Source: Rhodococcus sp. Leaf247
Lineage (GTDB): Bacteria; Actinomycetota; Actinomycetes; Mycobacteriales; Mycobacteriaceae
Assembly: GCF_001426185.1 (NCBI RefSeq)
Contig: NZ_LMRP01000002.1
Location: 558,157 to 622,156 of the forward strand
DNA: 64,000 nucleotides
Reading direction: 5' to 3'
Part shown: positions 29,148-37,210 of the stretch, one piece after another
Numbering within the stretch: position 1 is the first letter of the stretch
How the letters are laid out: every line of letters starts with the position of its first letter
The notes under the pieces: generated by a model
What the model was told of the DNA's origin: nothing
Databases searched by the model: none
Seen by the model: only the letters and a program-made list of their open reading frames with translations
Position numbers and translations under genes: made by a program

Positions 29148-30811
29148 CGGGGCGCCATTCCGCGGTCGCCGCGAAACGTGCGCTCCGATCGGCCGAGTCG
29201 TCGTCGCGCCTTCTCTCGACGCCACGACGAACGGCCGCGTTCCTCGTCATCTGTCTGGTGGAACTCCTCGTCGTGCTGGACAACACGGTGGTCAACGTCG
29301 CGCTTCCGGACATCGCCACGTCGTTGCGCGCCGACTTCAGCAGTCTGCAGTGGATCGTCGACGCCTACATCCTGACGTTCTGCGGCCTGCTCCTGGCGTT
29401 CGGCAACATCACGGACCGCATCGGCCGCCGACGCATGCTCCTCGTCGGCGTCGTCGGCTTGGCCGCGACTTCGATGCTCGGCGCCGTGGCGGACAATCTG
29501 CCGCAGTTGATCGCGTCCCGAGCACTGATGGGTGTGTTCGCCGCGGCCGCGCTGCCCGCCACCCTGGCCGTCATCATCGACATCTTCCGCACTCCCGCAG
29601 ATCGTGCTGTGGCGATCGGTATCTGGGCATCCATCGCGGGCGTGGCCATCGCGATCGGACCCGTCTCGGGCGGCTGGCTCATCGAGCACTTCAGCTGGCA
29701 CGCGGTGTTCTGGCTCAACGTTCCCGTCGCGGTCGTCGCGGTGATCGGCATCTCGCTCATGGTCCCGGAGTCCCGCGCCGCGACGGTGGGCCCGCTCGAT
29801 GTGATCGGCGTGCTCCTGTCCTTCTCCGGCGTCTCGCTGCTGGTGTACGCGCTGATCGAGGCACCGAGCCACGGGTGGATCACGCCGACCACTCTCGGCG
29901 GCATCGCGGTTGCCGTCGTTCTGTTGTGCGCGTTCGTCGTTCGGCAGATCCACAGTCGGAGCCCCATTCTCGACGTGCGACTCTTCCTCGTCCGCCCGTT
30001 CGCTATGCCCGCACTCGCCATCTCGGTCGCCTACTTCTCGTTGTTCGGCTACGTCTTCCTGATCACGCAGTACTTCCAGGGCGTCCGCGGATACTCGCCG
30101 CTCGAATTCGGCATCGCCACCATCCCTTTCGCCGTCGCTCTCGCCATCTCGGCGCCGCTGGCGACGACGATCGCGCAACGCATCGGCACCATGCCCGTCA
30201 TCGTGACGGGACTGGTCCTGGTCGCTGTCGGGATGGTGATGGCCGGACAGGTCGGGATCGACTCCTCCTACCTCGGATTGCTCCTGCCGACGATGATCGT
30301 GCTCGCCGTCGGGATCGCGGTGATCCAGGGACCGGCCACCGAATCCATCATGTCGTCGGTACCGGCGGACGAGGCGGGCTCCGGATCGGCGGTCAACGAC
30401 ACGACCCGCGAACTGGGCGGTGTCCTCGGCGTCGCGGTGCTGGGATCCATCTCCGGGTCCTACTACCGGTCCTCGATAGGTCCACTGGTGGAGACGATTC
30501 CGGACCAGATCCTGTCCGATCGCGACCGCGCGTACGTGAACGGCAGCTTCCTCAGCGTCGACCAGATCCAGGCATACCCGATCCCCGAGATGTTCGCCGG
30601 TATCCGGGACAACCTCGTGGAGTCCATGAAGGAGGCCGCGATGGCGGGATCCTCGGTGTCGTCCTACCTCGCCGCTGCGGCCGTGCTCGTCTGCGCCGTC
30701 GTCGTCGCCCTCATGCTCCCCCGCCGTCACCGCACATCAGGAGTCATCCGCATGGAACCGTTCGATCTCGACCAGTCCGGCACGATCGAGCAGACGCGAC
30801 ATCGTTCGTGA
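29144..30811 (+). CDS. MFS drug/metabolite exporter, DHA2 (14-TM) family, copy 2
   Basis: 555 residues, strongly similar to the preceding transporter throughout (LDNTVVNVALPDIATSLRAD, GNITDRIGRRRMLLVG, GVAIAIGPVSGGWLIEHFSW, NDTTRELGGVLGVAVLGSIS). The GTG start at 29144 overlaps the upstream TGA by four bases, so the two are translationally coupled. The frame is also open far upstream inside copy 1, but that part encodes no MFS pattern. The pair may be a heteromeric or sub-functionalised duplicate. The linked downstream gene suggests export of a pathway product or an intermediate. Confidence 0.9.
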   Translation: MTGRHSAVAAKRALRSAESSSRLLSTPRRTAAFLVICLVELLVVLDNTVVNVALPDIATSLRADFSSLQWIVDAYILTFCGLLLAFGNITDRIGRRRMLLVGVVGLAATSMLGAVADNLPQLIASRALMGVFAAAALPATLAVIIDIFRTPADRAVAIGIWASIAGVAIAIGPVSGGWLIEHFSWHAVFWLNVPVAVVAVIGISLMVPESRAATVGPLDVIGVLLSFSGVSLLVYALIEAPSHGWITPTTLGGIAVAVVLLCAFVVRQIHSRSPILDVRLFLVRPFAMPALAISVAYFSLFGYVFLITQYFQGVRGYSPLEFGIATIPFAVALAISAPLATTIAQRIGTMPVIVTGLVLVAVGMVMAGQVGIDSSYLGLLLPTMIVLAVGIAVIQGPATESIMSSVPADEAGSGSAVNDTTRELGGVLGVAVLGSISGSYYRSSIGPLVETIPDQILSDRDRAYVNGSFLSVDQIQAYPIPEMFAGIRDNLVESMKEAAMAGSSVSSYLAAAAVLVCAVVVALMLPRRHRTSGVIRMEPFDLDQSGTIEQTRHRS

Positions 30812-32451
30812 GCGGCCTCGTCGTGGCCGTCACCGGAGCGACCAGCGACTTCGGCTCCGTCATTCTCCCTGCGTTGCTGGAGGATCCGGCAATCGAGCAG
30901 GTCGTCGGGCTGGGCCGACGAACCCCTCGGGTGCGCCACCCCAAGTTGCGGTCCGTCTCGATGGACATCCGCTCACCCGAACTCGAAACCGTGTTCGCCG
31001 GCTGTGATGTCGTGATCCATCTGGCGTTCGTCGTCGAGGAGCAGCGCGACAAGGCCGCCATCCACGAGGTCAACCTCGAGGGGTCGCGCAACACCGTCGA
31101 GTGTGCTCATCGCGCCGGAGTCCGATCGATGGTGATCGCGTCGAGCGTCAGCGCCTACGGTCGGGAAGACCTACCGGTGCCGGTGACCGAGGACGAGTTC
31201 CCCACCGCGGATCCGTTGCGCTACTACTTCTTCGACAAGGCGGAGGTCGAGCACTTCGTCGAGTGGTGGCTGCGCCGACACCCGGGAGGGATGTCGATCG
31301 CGATGCTGCGCCCGACCTACGTCGTGGGCACCCATTTCTCCAACGACGGTATCGACACGTTGACCGGGTCGGTCGTCGCGTTTCCCGATCCCGCACAGTC
31401 CCGCTACCAGTTCATCCACGAGGACGATCTGGCCGACGCCTTCCACCGCGCCGTCACCATCCCTCTGACCGGGCCGTTCAATCTCGGACCCCGTGACTGG
31501 CTGGGTGTCCGCGAACTGGGCGCGATGCAGGGTCAGCTCGTGCTGCCCGTTCCGCTCCGGCTGCTGCGCACCGTCGTCGACCTCGCCTACGCCCTACGGA
31601 TCCTGCCCTTCTCCAGTCACTGGATCTCGTCCGGCGAGGCCGCGGTCGACTCGACGGCGTTCGAGAGGGCCACCGGTTGGGTTCCGACGATGACATCCGC
31701 GGAAGCCGCGTCGATCATGGTGCTCCTGAGCGGGCGGCCCGTTCTGGCGCGCCGTCACGCGCCGCTGCGTAACCATGTGTGCGAGGCCGCCGTCGACGGC
31801 TCGACCCGGCGCGTGAAGACCTGGGGCGACATCGATTCCGACATGAAGCTGTTCGCCGCCGAGCTGGATCGCGCCGTCGAGACCTGCGAGCACCTCCAGG
31901 TGGCCACCCCCACCGGATCGGTCCACCTCGAAGTGCACGACGGGGTCGACGCTCGGGACGGCGCCGACGGGACCACCGTGGTCGTCGTCGTTCCTCGCGG
32001 ACTGCACGCTCGCTACGGAAGCGCCCTGGCACGCACACTCGCCGACACCGGCCCCACCGTGGCGTTGCTGGACCTACCCGGCCACGGATTGAGCACGGGT
32101 CGACGTGGACGGGCGACCCGACGTGCCGGTGCCGACGCGATCGCGGCTGCCGTCCGTCACTTCGGCCCGTCGACGGTGCTCGTGGTCCGGGTGCCCCGCA
32201 CACGCCGCCGAGGAACGGCGTCCAGACTCCGCCTCGGCGTGGACACGCTGTCCTCCGTGCCGGGCGTGGACGGGTTGCTCTCCGCACGTAGCGGACCTCG
32301 TCTCCCCGCATTCCTCCGAGGGGACGAGAAACTGGAGTGTGCCGCGACGTCGGACTACACCTCGGTGCGACTTCCGCGGCGAGCCACCCTCACATCCGGA
32401 CGGGGTCAACGACGGATCGTCGACGCCGTCCTGCGAGCACTGAAGGGCTGA
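30808..32451 (+). CDS. SDR (NAD-dependent epimerase-like) fused to an alpha/beta-hydrolase-like domain
   Basis: 547 residues. The N-terminal ~320 residues are an extended SDR: VAVTGATSDFGSVILPALL for NAD(P) binding, VIHLAFVVEEQRD, a VIASSVSAYGRE strand, and a Tyr-xxx-Lys in YYFFDKAEVEHF. The C-terminal ~200 residues resemble an alpha/beta hydrolase core (TTVVVVVPRGLHARYGSALA, LLDLPGHGLSTGRRGRAT), but no GxSxG nucleophile elbow is visible, so the second domain may not hydrolyse. The GTG start overlaps the exporter stop by four bases, making a three-gene coupled unit. Substrate unknown. Confidence 0.78.
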   Translation: MSGLVVAVTGATSDFGSVILPALLEDPAIEQVVGLGRRTPRVRHPKLRSVSMDIRSPELETVFAGCDVVIHLAFVVEEQRDKAAIHEVNLEGSRNTVECAHRAGVRSMVIASSVSAYGREDLPVPVTEDEFPTADPLRYYFFDKAEVEHFVEWWLRRHPGGMSIAMLRPTYVVGTHFSNDGIDTLTGSVVAFPDPAQSRYQFIHEDDLADAFHRAVTIPLTGPFNLGPRDWLGVRELGAMQGQLVLPVPLRLLRTVVDLAYALRILPFSSHWISSGEAAVDSTAFERATGWVPTMTSAEAASIMVLLSGRPVLARRHAPLRNHVCEAAVDGSTRRVKTWGDIDSDMKLFAAELDRAVETCEHLQVATPTGSVHLEVHDGVDARDGADGTTVVVVVPRGLHARYGSALARTLADTGPTVALLDLPGHGLSTGRRGRATRRAGADAIAAAVRHFGPSTVLVVRVPRTRRRGTASRLRLGVDTLSSVPGVDGLLSARSGPRLPAFLRGDEKLECAATSDYTSVRLPRRATLTSGRGQRRIVDAVLRALKG

Positions 32452-32455
32452 CGGG

Positions 32456-32965
32456 TCAGACGCGGTCGCGGTCCAACCACGCGGCCGTGAACTCGCGCTC
32501 CGTCTCGAAGCTGCGGTCCATCTCGCCCACCATGATCTTCTCCACCACCGGGCCCATCACCGGGACGGACGCGACGACGGTCCCGACGAACCGCAGGACA
32601 CATTCCTGCGGTCCGACGGGAATCAACTCCAGCCGGCCGTCGATCACCACCGGCATCTTGGCGACACGCAGGGTGTAGGTGCCCTCCGCGGAACCGTCGT
32701 CACGCGGCGAGTTCCAGGACTCCGTGCACCGAGCCGACATCGAGTTACCGGCGAAGCGCTGCAACGCTTTCGGCAGAGCAGCCGCATCGAGCGCCTGATC
32801 GACGACGGACGTCACCGACCCGTCCTCGACCCGGTGCTCGACCACGCGGCTTCCGCCCCCGATCTCGGCTACGCGGTCCTGCCAGTACTGCGCGTCCGTC
32901 AAGGTCGCGTGCAGGACCGAGGCCGAGCACCGATACGTGGTGCGTTGGTCCACCGACGCCGTCAT
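32456..32965 (-). CDS. DUF2505 (START/SRPBCC-like) protein
   Basis: 169 residues with the DUF2505 pattern: TTYRCSASVLHATLTDAQYW, SVTSVVDQALDAAALPKALQ, then RLELIPVGPQECVLRFVGTV and GPVVEKIMVGEMDRSFETER. The fold is a hydrophobic-cavity helix-grip (START-like) domain, so lipid or small-molecule binding is plausible but unproven. It converges on the SDR fusion gene (4 bases apart) and lies 36 bases downstream of the oxoamine synthase gene on the same strand. A second DUF2505 gene is at 55742. Confidence 0.85.
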   Translation of the reverse strand: MTASVDQRTTYRCSASVLHATLTDAQYWQDRVAEIGGGSRVVEHRVEDGSVTSVVDQALDAAALPKALQRFAGNSMSARCTESWNSPRDDGSAEGTYTLRVAKMPVVIDGRLELIPVGPQECVLRFVGTVVASVPVMGPVVEKIMVGEMDRSFETEREFTAAWLDRDRV

Positions 32966-33001
32966 GCGGCCGGATCCCCGGCGATACGGCGAGTCACGCT
33001 G

Positions 33002-34282
33002 TCAGACTCCCGCGGGTGCGGCCAGGACGGCACCCACCTCGGCGGGGGTCTCGTCGCCGCCTGCGGCGTTCTCGCCCAACAGCAGACCCATCTGCTCCAC
33101 GACGTAGTCGAGCTGGGTCGTCGTGTGGTCGGGCTGGACGCACAGACGAAGGAGTGCGCCGTCCCGGGCCACCGCGGGGAACATGGCGGCGGAGGCGAAG
33201 ATGCCCGCGTCCCAGAGCTTGCGCCACGTGTTCACCGTGCGCAGATCGTCGCGGACGTTCACCGGAACGATCGGCGACACCATGTCCGTTCCGTCGGGAA
33301 GCGGGCTCGGAGCGTGCACGTCGACACCGGCGGCCACCAGACCGTCGTGCAGATACCGCGCGTTGGCCAACGTGCGCGTGGCGCGCTCGGCCCCCTCGTC
33401 GGTGCGCATCAGTTCGACCGACGCCAGGGCCGCACCGAGTGCCGCCGGGACACCTGCCGTGGTGAAGAGGAAGGTCCGCGCATGCACGCGCATCGCGTCG
33501 ATGATGTCCTTGGAGCCTGCGACGAATCCGCCCGACGATCCGAGACCCTTGGAGAGGCAACCCATTCGAGCGTCGATATCGTTCTCGATGCCGAACAGTT
33601 CCGCGGCGCCGGTGCGGTTCGGTCCCATGACGGCGACGCTGTGCGCCTCGTCCACGAAGAGCGCTGCGTCGTATTTCTCGCACACCGCCGCGATCTCGTC
33701 GAGCGGGGCCAGATCACCGTGCATCGAGTACAGGCCGTCGACCACCACCATGACGACGCCGGTGGACCGAGAGAGCTTCTCCTCCAACTGATCCACGCGA
33801 TTGTGGCGGAATGCCCGAATTGTCGCGCGGGAGAGCCGGCACGCGTCGTAGATGGACGCATGGGCGGCGGAGTCGACGATGATCGTGTCGCCGACACCGC
33901 ACAGCGCGCTGATGCCTCCCAGGTTCGCCTGGTAGCCCGTGGTGAAGACCAACGCCTGCTCGGTGCCGTGCCAGTCGGCCAGGGCCTCTTCGAGTTCGGT
34001 GTGCAACGAGATGGTGCCGTTGAGCAACCGGCTTCCGGTGACGGTGGCGCCGTACTTGTCCAGGGCCGCTGCGGCACCCGCACGCACCACGGGGTGGTCC
34101 GCCAGGCCCAGATAGTTGTTGGACCCCAGCATGATGACGCTACGGTCCTCGACGTCGACCACCGGTGCGTTGACGGATTTCATGACCCGGAAGAACGGGT
34201 TCTGATCGTGTTTGGTCAGCACACGATGCGCCCAGATGCGCTTGTCGTGGCGGATTCTGTCGAGCATTCTCTGCGAGCTCAT
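33002..34282 (-). CDS. Alpha-oxoamine synthase (class II PLP aminotransferase fold)
   Basis: 426 residues. Features of the AOS family (BioF, KBL, serine palmitoyltransferase): MLGSNNYLGLADHP, GSRLLNGTISLHTELEEALA, VDEAHSVAVMGPNRTGA with the PLP-ring Asp and His, and GCLSKGLGSSGGFVAGS with the Schiff-base Lys. Such enzymes condense an amino acid with an acyl-CoA or acyl-ACP with loss of CO2. The LSKGLGSSGGF region is closer to SPT-like members than to BioF; no other biotin gene is near. ATG at 34282 with GGAG six bases upstream is preferred over TTG at 34294. Product unknown: an aminoketone or 3-ketosphinganine-like lipid is the inference. Confidence 0.85.
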   Translation of the reverse strand: MSSQRMLDRIRHDKRIWAHRVLTKHDQNPFFRVMKSVNAPVVDVEDRSVIMLGSNNYLGLADHPVVRAGAAAALDKYGATVTGSRLLNGTISLHTELEEALADWHGTEQALVFTTGYQANLGGISALCGVGDTIIVDSAAHASIYDACRLSRATIRAFRHNRVDQLEEKLSRSTGVVMVVVDGLYSMHGDLAPLDEIAAVCEKYDAALFVDEAHSVAVMGPNRTGAAELFGIENDIDARMGCLSKGLGSSGGFVAGSKDIIDAMRVHARTFLFTTAGVPAALGAALASVELMRTDEGAERATRTLANARYLHDGLVAAGVDVHAPSPLPDGTDMVSPIVPVNVRDDLRTVNTWRKLWDAGIFASAAMFPAVARDGALLRLCVQPDHTTTQLDYVVEQMGLLLGENAAGGDETPAEVGAVLAAPAGV

Positions 34283-34591
34283 ATGTCGCTCCAAGATCCG
34301 AGGGGGGTAGGTGACGTGCGAGTGCTGTCGCCTCTGCGCGGCGCTCGTGCGCCGCGTGGTCGTCTACCGTTCGAGCCTACGGTTCCGGGCTGTTCCTGGA
34401 AGGCACCGACAACTGTGAGTAGCGGCCAACGATGACAGGCCCTCTTGTGGGATACAACAGCGGTTGAGGAAGGCCCGATCGCGGTCGATCCCGACGTCGA
34501 ATACTTGTGAACGTCAGAGACGTCCTCAGCCGGACGGCGTCCTTCGCCGCGTCCCGAGCGACCGTTCTCTCAGCCCCCGAAAGGACACGAC
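34283..34591. promoter_or_regulatory. Divergent promoter region, oxoamine synthase / acyl-CoA dehydrogenase
   Basis: 309 bases between two divergent starts. No gene, tRNA or strong hairpin is visible. Both promoters should lie here; I could not fix -35/-10 elements with confidence. The acyl-CoA dehydrogenase start is preceded by AAAGGA. Confidence 0.35.
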
Positions 34592-35767
34592 ATGTCCACT
34601 CTCGTCGACACCGAGAAGCCTCGCACCGGCTCCGACGTCACGTCCCCGCGATCCATGCTCGTCGAGCGTGCCACGCTCCGACGCCTGCTCCCCGCACTCG
34701 CGGACTATCTCGAGGCCACCCCGCTGTCCGTCCTCGAGGCGCCCGGCAGCGACGCGATCGCGACCTTCCGCGATGCCGGCGGCTGCGGACTGATCGCACC
34801 GGAATCGCTCGGTGGGCTCGGCGCCACTGCCGTCGAGGCTCTGCGGGTTCACCGCGCCATCGGTGCGCTGTCGCCGTCCCTCGCCGCCGCCGTGACCATG
34901 CACCACCTGTCGATCGCCACCATCATCGAGATCGCTCTCGCGGGCCCGGAGGACGAGCTGCCCCTCGTGGCGGGTCTCATCGAACAGAAGTCGATCATCG
35001 CCTCGGGGTTCGCCGAAGGCGCGGGAAGCACGCTCGTCCCGTCGGTCGACGCCTATTACGACGACGGTGACTACGTGGTCAACGGCAGCAAGAAGCCGTG
35101 CAGCCTGTCGAAGTCGATGGACTTCCTCGCGGCCAGCGTCGCCACGCGGGAGAAGAAGGGCGGCAAGACCCGTAAGGCCGTCGCGCTCATCCCCGCGTCG
35201 ATGCCCGGCGTCTCGGTCAGACCGTTCTGGACCACGCACGTGCTCGCCGGCGCCGAGAGCGAGGAGGTCGTCCTGGAGGACGTGCGAGTTCCCGTGTCGC
35301 TGACGATGGTCGGCGCTCTCGACGACCCCGACGGCGCACACGAACTGACGGGTTTCCTGTGGTTCGGCATCCTCGCCTCCGCCGGATACATCGGTGCGGC
35401 AACGGCATTGGTGGAGCGTCTCATCGGCCACCCCAAGGTCACCGATTCCGTCTACACGTCGGCGGCAGCCGAGCTGGAGTCGTCGATCGCGGCTCTCGAG
35501 GCCGTCGCGGCCGCGATGGACTCCGGTGAGCGCGGCGCCGACATCTCGGCTCGATTGCTGTTCTGCCGCATCGCGCTTCGAGGCGCACTGCGACGTGCGG
35601 TCGATGCCGCCGTGACAGCACTGGGCGGCATCGCGTTCATCACCGACCCGGACATCGCGTACCTGCAGTCCGTCGTGTCGGCGTTCGCGTTCCACCCGCC
35701 GTCGATCCGCGAGACCGAATCGTCCCTCGCGGCCTACCACCGCGGCGAGAACTTCTCTCTCGCCTGA
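34592..35767 (+). CDS. Acyl-CoA dehydrogenase family protein
   Basis: 391 residues, typical ACAD length. N-terminal helical domain (RRLLPALADYLEATPLSVLE), the FAD-contacting middle domain (IIASGFAEGAGSTLVPSVDA, GDYVVNGSKKPCSLSKSMDF), and the C-terminal bundle ending GGIAFITDPDIAYLQSVVSA. The usual 'PxxG' loops are recognisable but the catalytic Glu is not obvious, and the TEPxxGSD motif is degraded to EGAGSTLVPS. It may therefore be a diverged flavin-dependent oxidase, hydroxylase or dehydrogenase of the ACAD fold. Divergent from the oxoamine synthase, so probably in one pathway. Confidence 0.8.
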   Translation: MSTLVDTEKPRTGSDVTSPRSMLVERATLRRLLPALADYLEATPLSVLEAPGSDAIATFRDAGGCGLIAPESLGGLGATAVEALRVHRAIGALSPSLAAAVTMHHLSIATIIEIALAGPEDELPLVAGLIEQKSIIASGFAEGAGSTLVPSVDAYYDDGDYVVNGSKKPCSLSKSMDFLAASVATREKKGGKTRKAVALIPASMPGVSVRPFWTTHVLAGAESEEVVLEDVRVPVSLTMVGALDDPDGAHELTGFLWFGILASAGYIGAATALVERLIGHPKVTDSVYTSAAAELESSIAALEAVAAAMDSGERGADISARLLFCRIALRGALRRAVDAAVTALGGIAFITDPDIAYLQSVVSAFAFHPPSIRETESSLAAYHRGENFSLA

Positions 35768-35779
35768 GGCGGTCTCGCG

Positions 35780-36379
35780 TCACCCCACGCGGGTGCCGAA
35801 GACGACGAGGTTGTTCTCGTAGGACCCCGCGTCGTCGTCGAAGACTCCCGCACACGTGATCAGTCGGATCTCGTCACGCGGGACGGCACCGAACACGCGT
35901 GCGGTCGGGAACTCGGACTTGGCGTAGTCGCCGATATCCGTGACCCGATATTGCGCGGGGACGCCTGACGTCGTGGTCACCGTGACGTCGTCTCCCACCG
36001 ACAGATCGCGGAGGCGGAAGAACACGGCAGGGCCCGTGGTCGAGTCGACGTGACCGGCCAGCACCGTGGGTCCGACCTGATCGGCCGCGCCGGGACGCCC
36101 GGGGCGGCCGCCGCCGGTGAACCATCCGACGTCGTCGTAATCCTCGGGAACCGCCATGGTGTTGTCCGAGTTCAGCCCCAGCTCGATCAACGGTTCGTCC
36201 AGACCCATCTCGGGTGCCGACACCCGCGCCGGGACGAGAGGCCCCGTCTCGGACGCAGTGGTGGCAGCGGGAGACGTCACGGACACCGCTGTCTCGGTGG
36301 GCGGTGCGGCCGGTGGTCGCGCGCAGGCGACCACCAGCCCCGTCAGGAGGAACGCGCTCGCGCGCGTCGACCATCTCAT
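35780..36379 (-). CDS. Class F-like sortase, lipoprotein signal
   Basis: 199 residues. The N-terminus (RASAFLLTGLVVACARPPAA) is a lipoprotein or membrane signal with Cys17. The sortase core shows the catalytic His in VLAGHVDSTTGPAVFFRL, the catalytic Cys in EIRLITCAGVFDDD and Arg in NNLVVFGTRV at the very end. The missing C-terminal helix and short size fit class F/E actinobacterial sortases. Transpeptidase at the outer membrane face, linking proteins to the wall or to each other. It lies 13 bases downstream of the CHRD gene, its likely substrate, in the same operon. Confidence 0.85.
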   Translation of the reverse strand: MRWSTRASAFLLTGLVVACARPPAAPPTETAVSVTSPAATTASETGPLVPARVSAPEMGLDEPLIELGLNSDNTMAVPEDYDDVGWFTGGGRPGRPGAADQVGPTVLAGHVDSTTGPAVFFRLRDLSVGDDVTVTTTSGVPAQYRVTDIGDYAKSEFPTARVFGAVPRDEIRLITCAGVFDDDAGSYENNLVVFGTRVG

Positions 36380-36392
36380 CCGCGTCGGTCGA

Positions 36393-37094
36393 TCAGGAGT
36401 TCCGCCGACGGGCGACGCCCAGCCCGACGAGGGCTGCCACACCCAGCACGGCGGCACCGGCACCCGCGACGGTCGCGGTCGACGACTCGGCGACCGACCC
36501 ACCGGCACCGGTCTCCACACCGCCGACGGGAATCGGGGTCAGCTGTCCGCGCACCGCGCCGGCGGCGAAGGCGGTGGTGTGACTGTCCGCGGCGAACCCG
36601 GCGGCGTTCGCCTCGATGGCCGCGAGATCGAAGTTCGTTCCGGTGTCGGCACCGTTCGCCATCACGCCGGTCGTGAACGGCCCCTGCAGGCAGCCGCTGC
36701 TGGTGCGAGGTCCGTCGCCGACCGGAGACGGGTTCGGGAATGCGATGCGCGGCGGGCCCGCAGCACCCACTGCTGCCTGATGAATGTGCGTCGCCGTCTT
36801 CGCCGGCGACATGTAGTCGCCGGTGACGCCCTCGAGGGTGATGTCGTAGCAGACGATGTTCTCGTCCGAGTTGATGCGGAACGTGAACGTGCCGGTCGCG
36901 CCGGGCTCACCCGGCGTCGCGACGCCGTCCGCGTTCAGGACCTGGTCCGGTGTGGCCATGGCCGTGAAGGCACTGGTGAACGACGACGGTTCGCCGACCG
37001 GTGTCTCGGCTGCTGCGGGGGCCGCGGTGAGCGCGAGGAACGCCGCGGCGCCTCCGGCGACGATGATCGTTCCTCGTGCAGTGCGTGTCGTCAT
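36393..37094 (-). CDS. CHRD-domain surface protein with C-terminal sorting signal
   Basis: 233 residues: a Sec signal peptide (IIVAGGAAAFLALTAAPAAA), one CHRD domain (FTAMATPDQVLNADGVATPG, GTFTFRINSDENIVCYDITL, THIHQAAVGAAGPP, with Cys in NIVCYD and SSGCLQG able to pair), then a tripartite sorting-like end: PVGGVETGAGG, a hydrophobic helix (AGAGAAVLGVAALVGLGVA) and RRRNS. This end is what sortase substrates carry, with a non-LPxTG box (possibly GVETG). Preceded by GGAAGG and by an ECF-type promoter at 37144-37168. Likely anchored by the neighbouring sortase. Confidence 0.85.
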   Translation of the reverse strand: MTTRTARGTIIVAGGAAAFLALTAAPAAAETPVGEPSSFTSAFTAMATPDQVLNADGVATPGEPGATGTFTFRINSDENIVCYDITLEGVTGDYMSPAKTATHIHQAAVGAAGPPRIAFPNPSPVGDGPRTSSGCLQGPFTTGVMANGADTGTNFDLAAIEANAAGFAADSHTTAFAAGAVRGQLTPIPVGGVETGAGGSVAESSTATVAGAGAAVLGVAALVGLGVARRRNS

Positions 37095-37143
37095 GGTGGT
37101 CGTACCTTCCGATCGGGATGCGCGGACGTCCTTCGAGAGGGGA

Positions 37144-37168
37144 TACGTCCGGTACGTCCGATCCGTTC
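37144..37168 (-). promoter_or_regulatory. Candidate ECF-sigma promoter of CHRD-sortase operon
   Basis: Minus strand GAAC (37168-37165), exactly 17 bases, CGTA (37147-37144). This matches the usual ECF layout (AAC at -35, CGTx at -10) and is identical in sequence and spacing to the divergent promoter at 37178-37202. Predicted start near 37136, leader about 41 bases with GGAAGG. Confidence 0.65.
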
Positions 37169-37177
37169 ACGTCGATC

Positions 37178-37202
37178 GAACGAGTTTGCGTGTCTCGACG
37201 TA
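37178..37202 (+). promoter_or_regulatory. Candidate ECF-sigma autoregulatory promoter
   Basis: Plus strand GAAC (37178-37181), 17 bases, CGTA (37199-37202). The expected start (7-9 bases downstream) coincides with ATG 37211, so the sigma mRNA may be leaderless. Its -35 is 9 bases from the -35 of the opposite promoter. Confidence 0.65.
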
Positions 37203-37210
37203 CACCCACC

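Noticed and set aside
28796-30730. 644-codon minus-strand frame opposite the MFS genes, rich in Asp, His and Arg
   Set aside because: Mirror of hydrophobic codons in the exporters on the plus strand; not a real protein.
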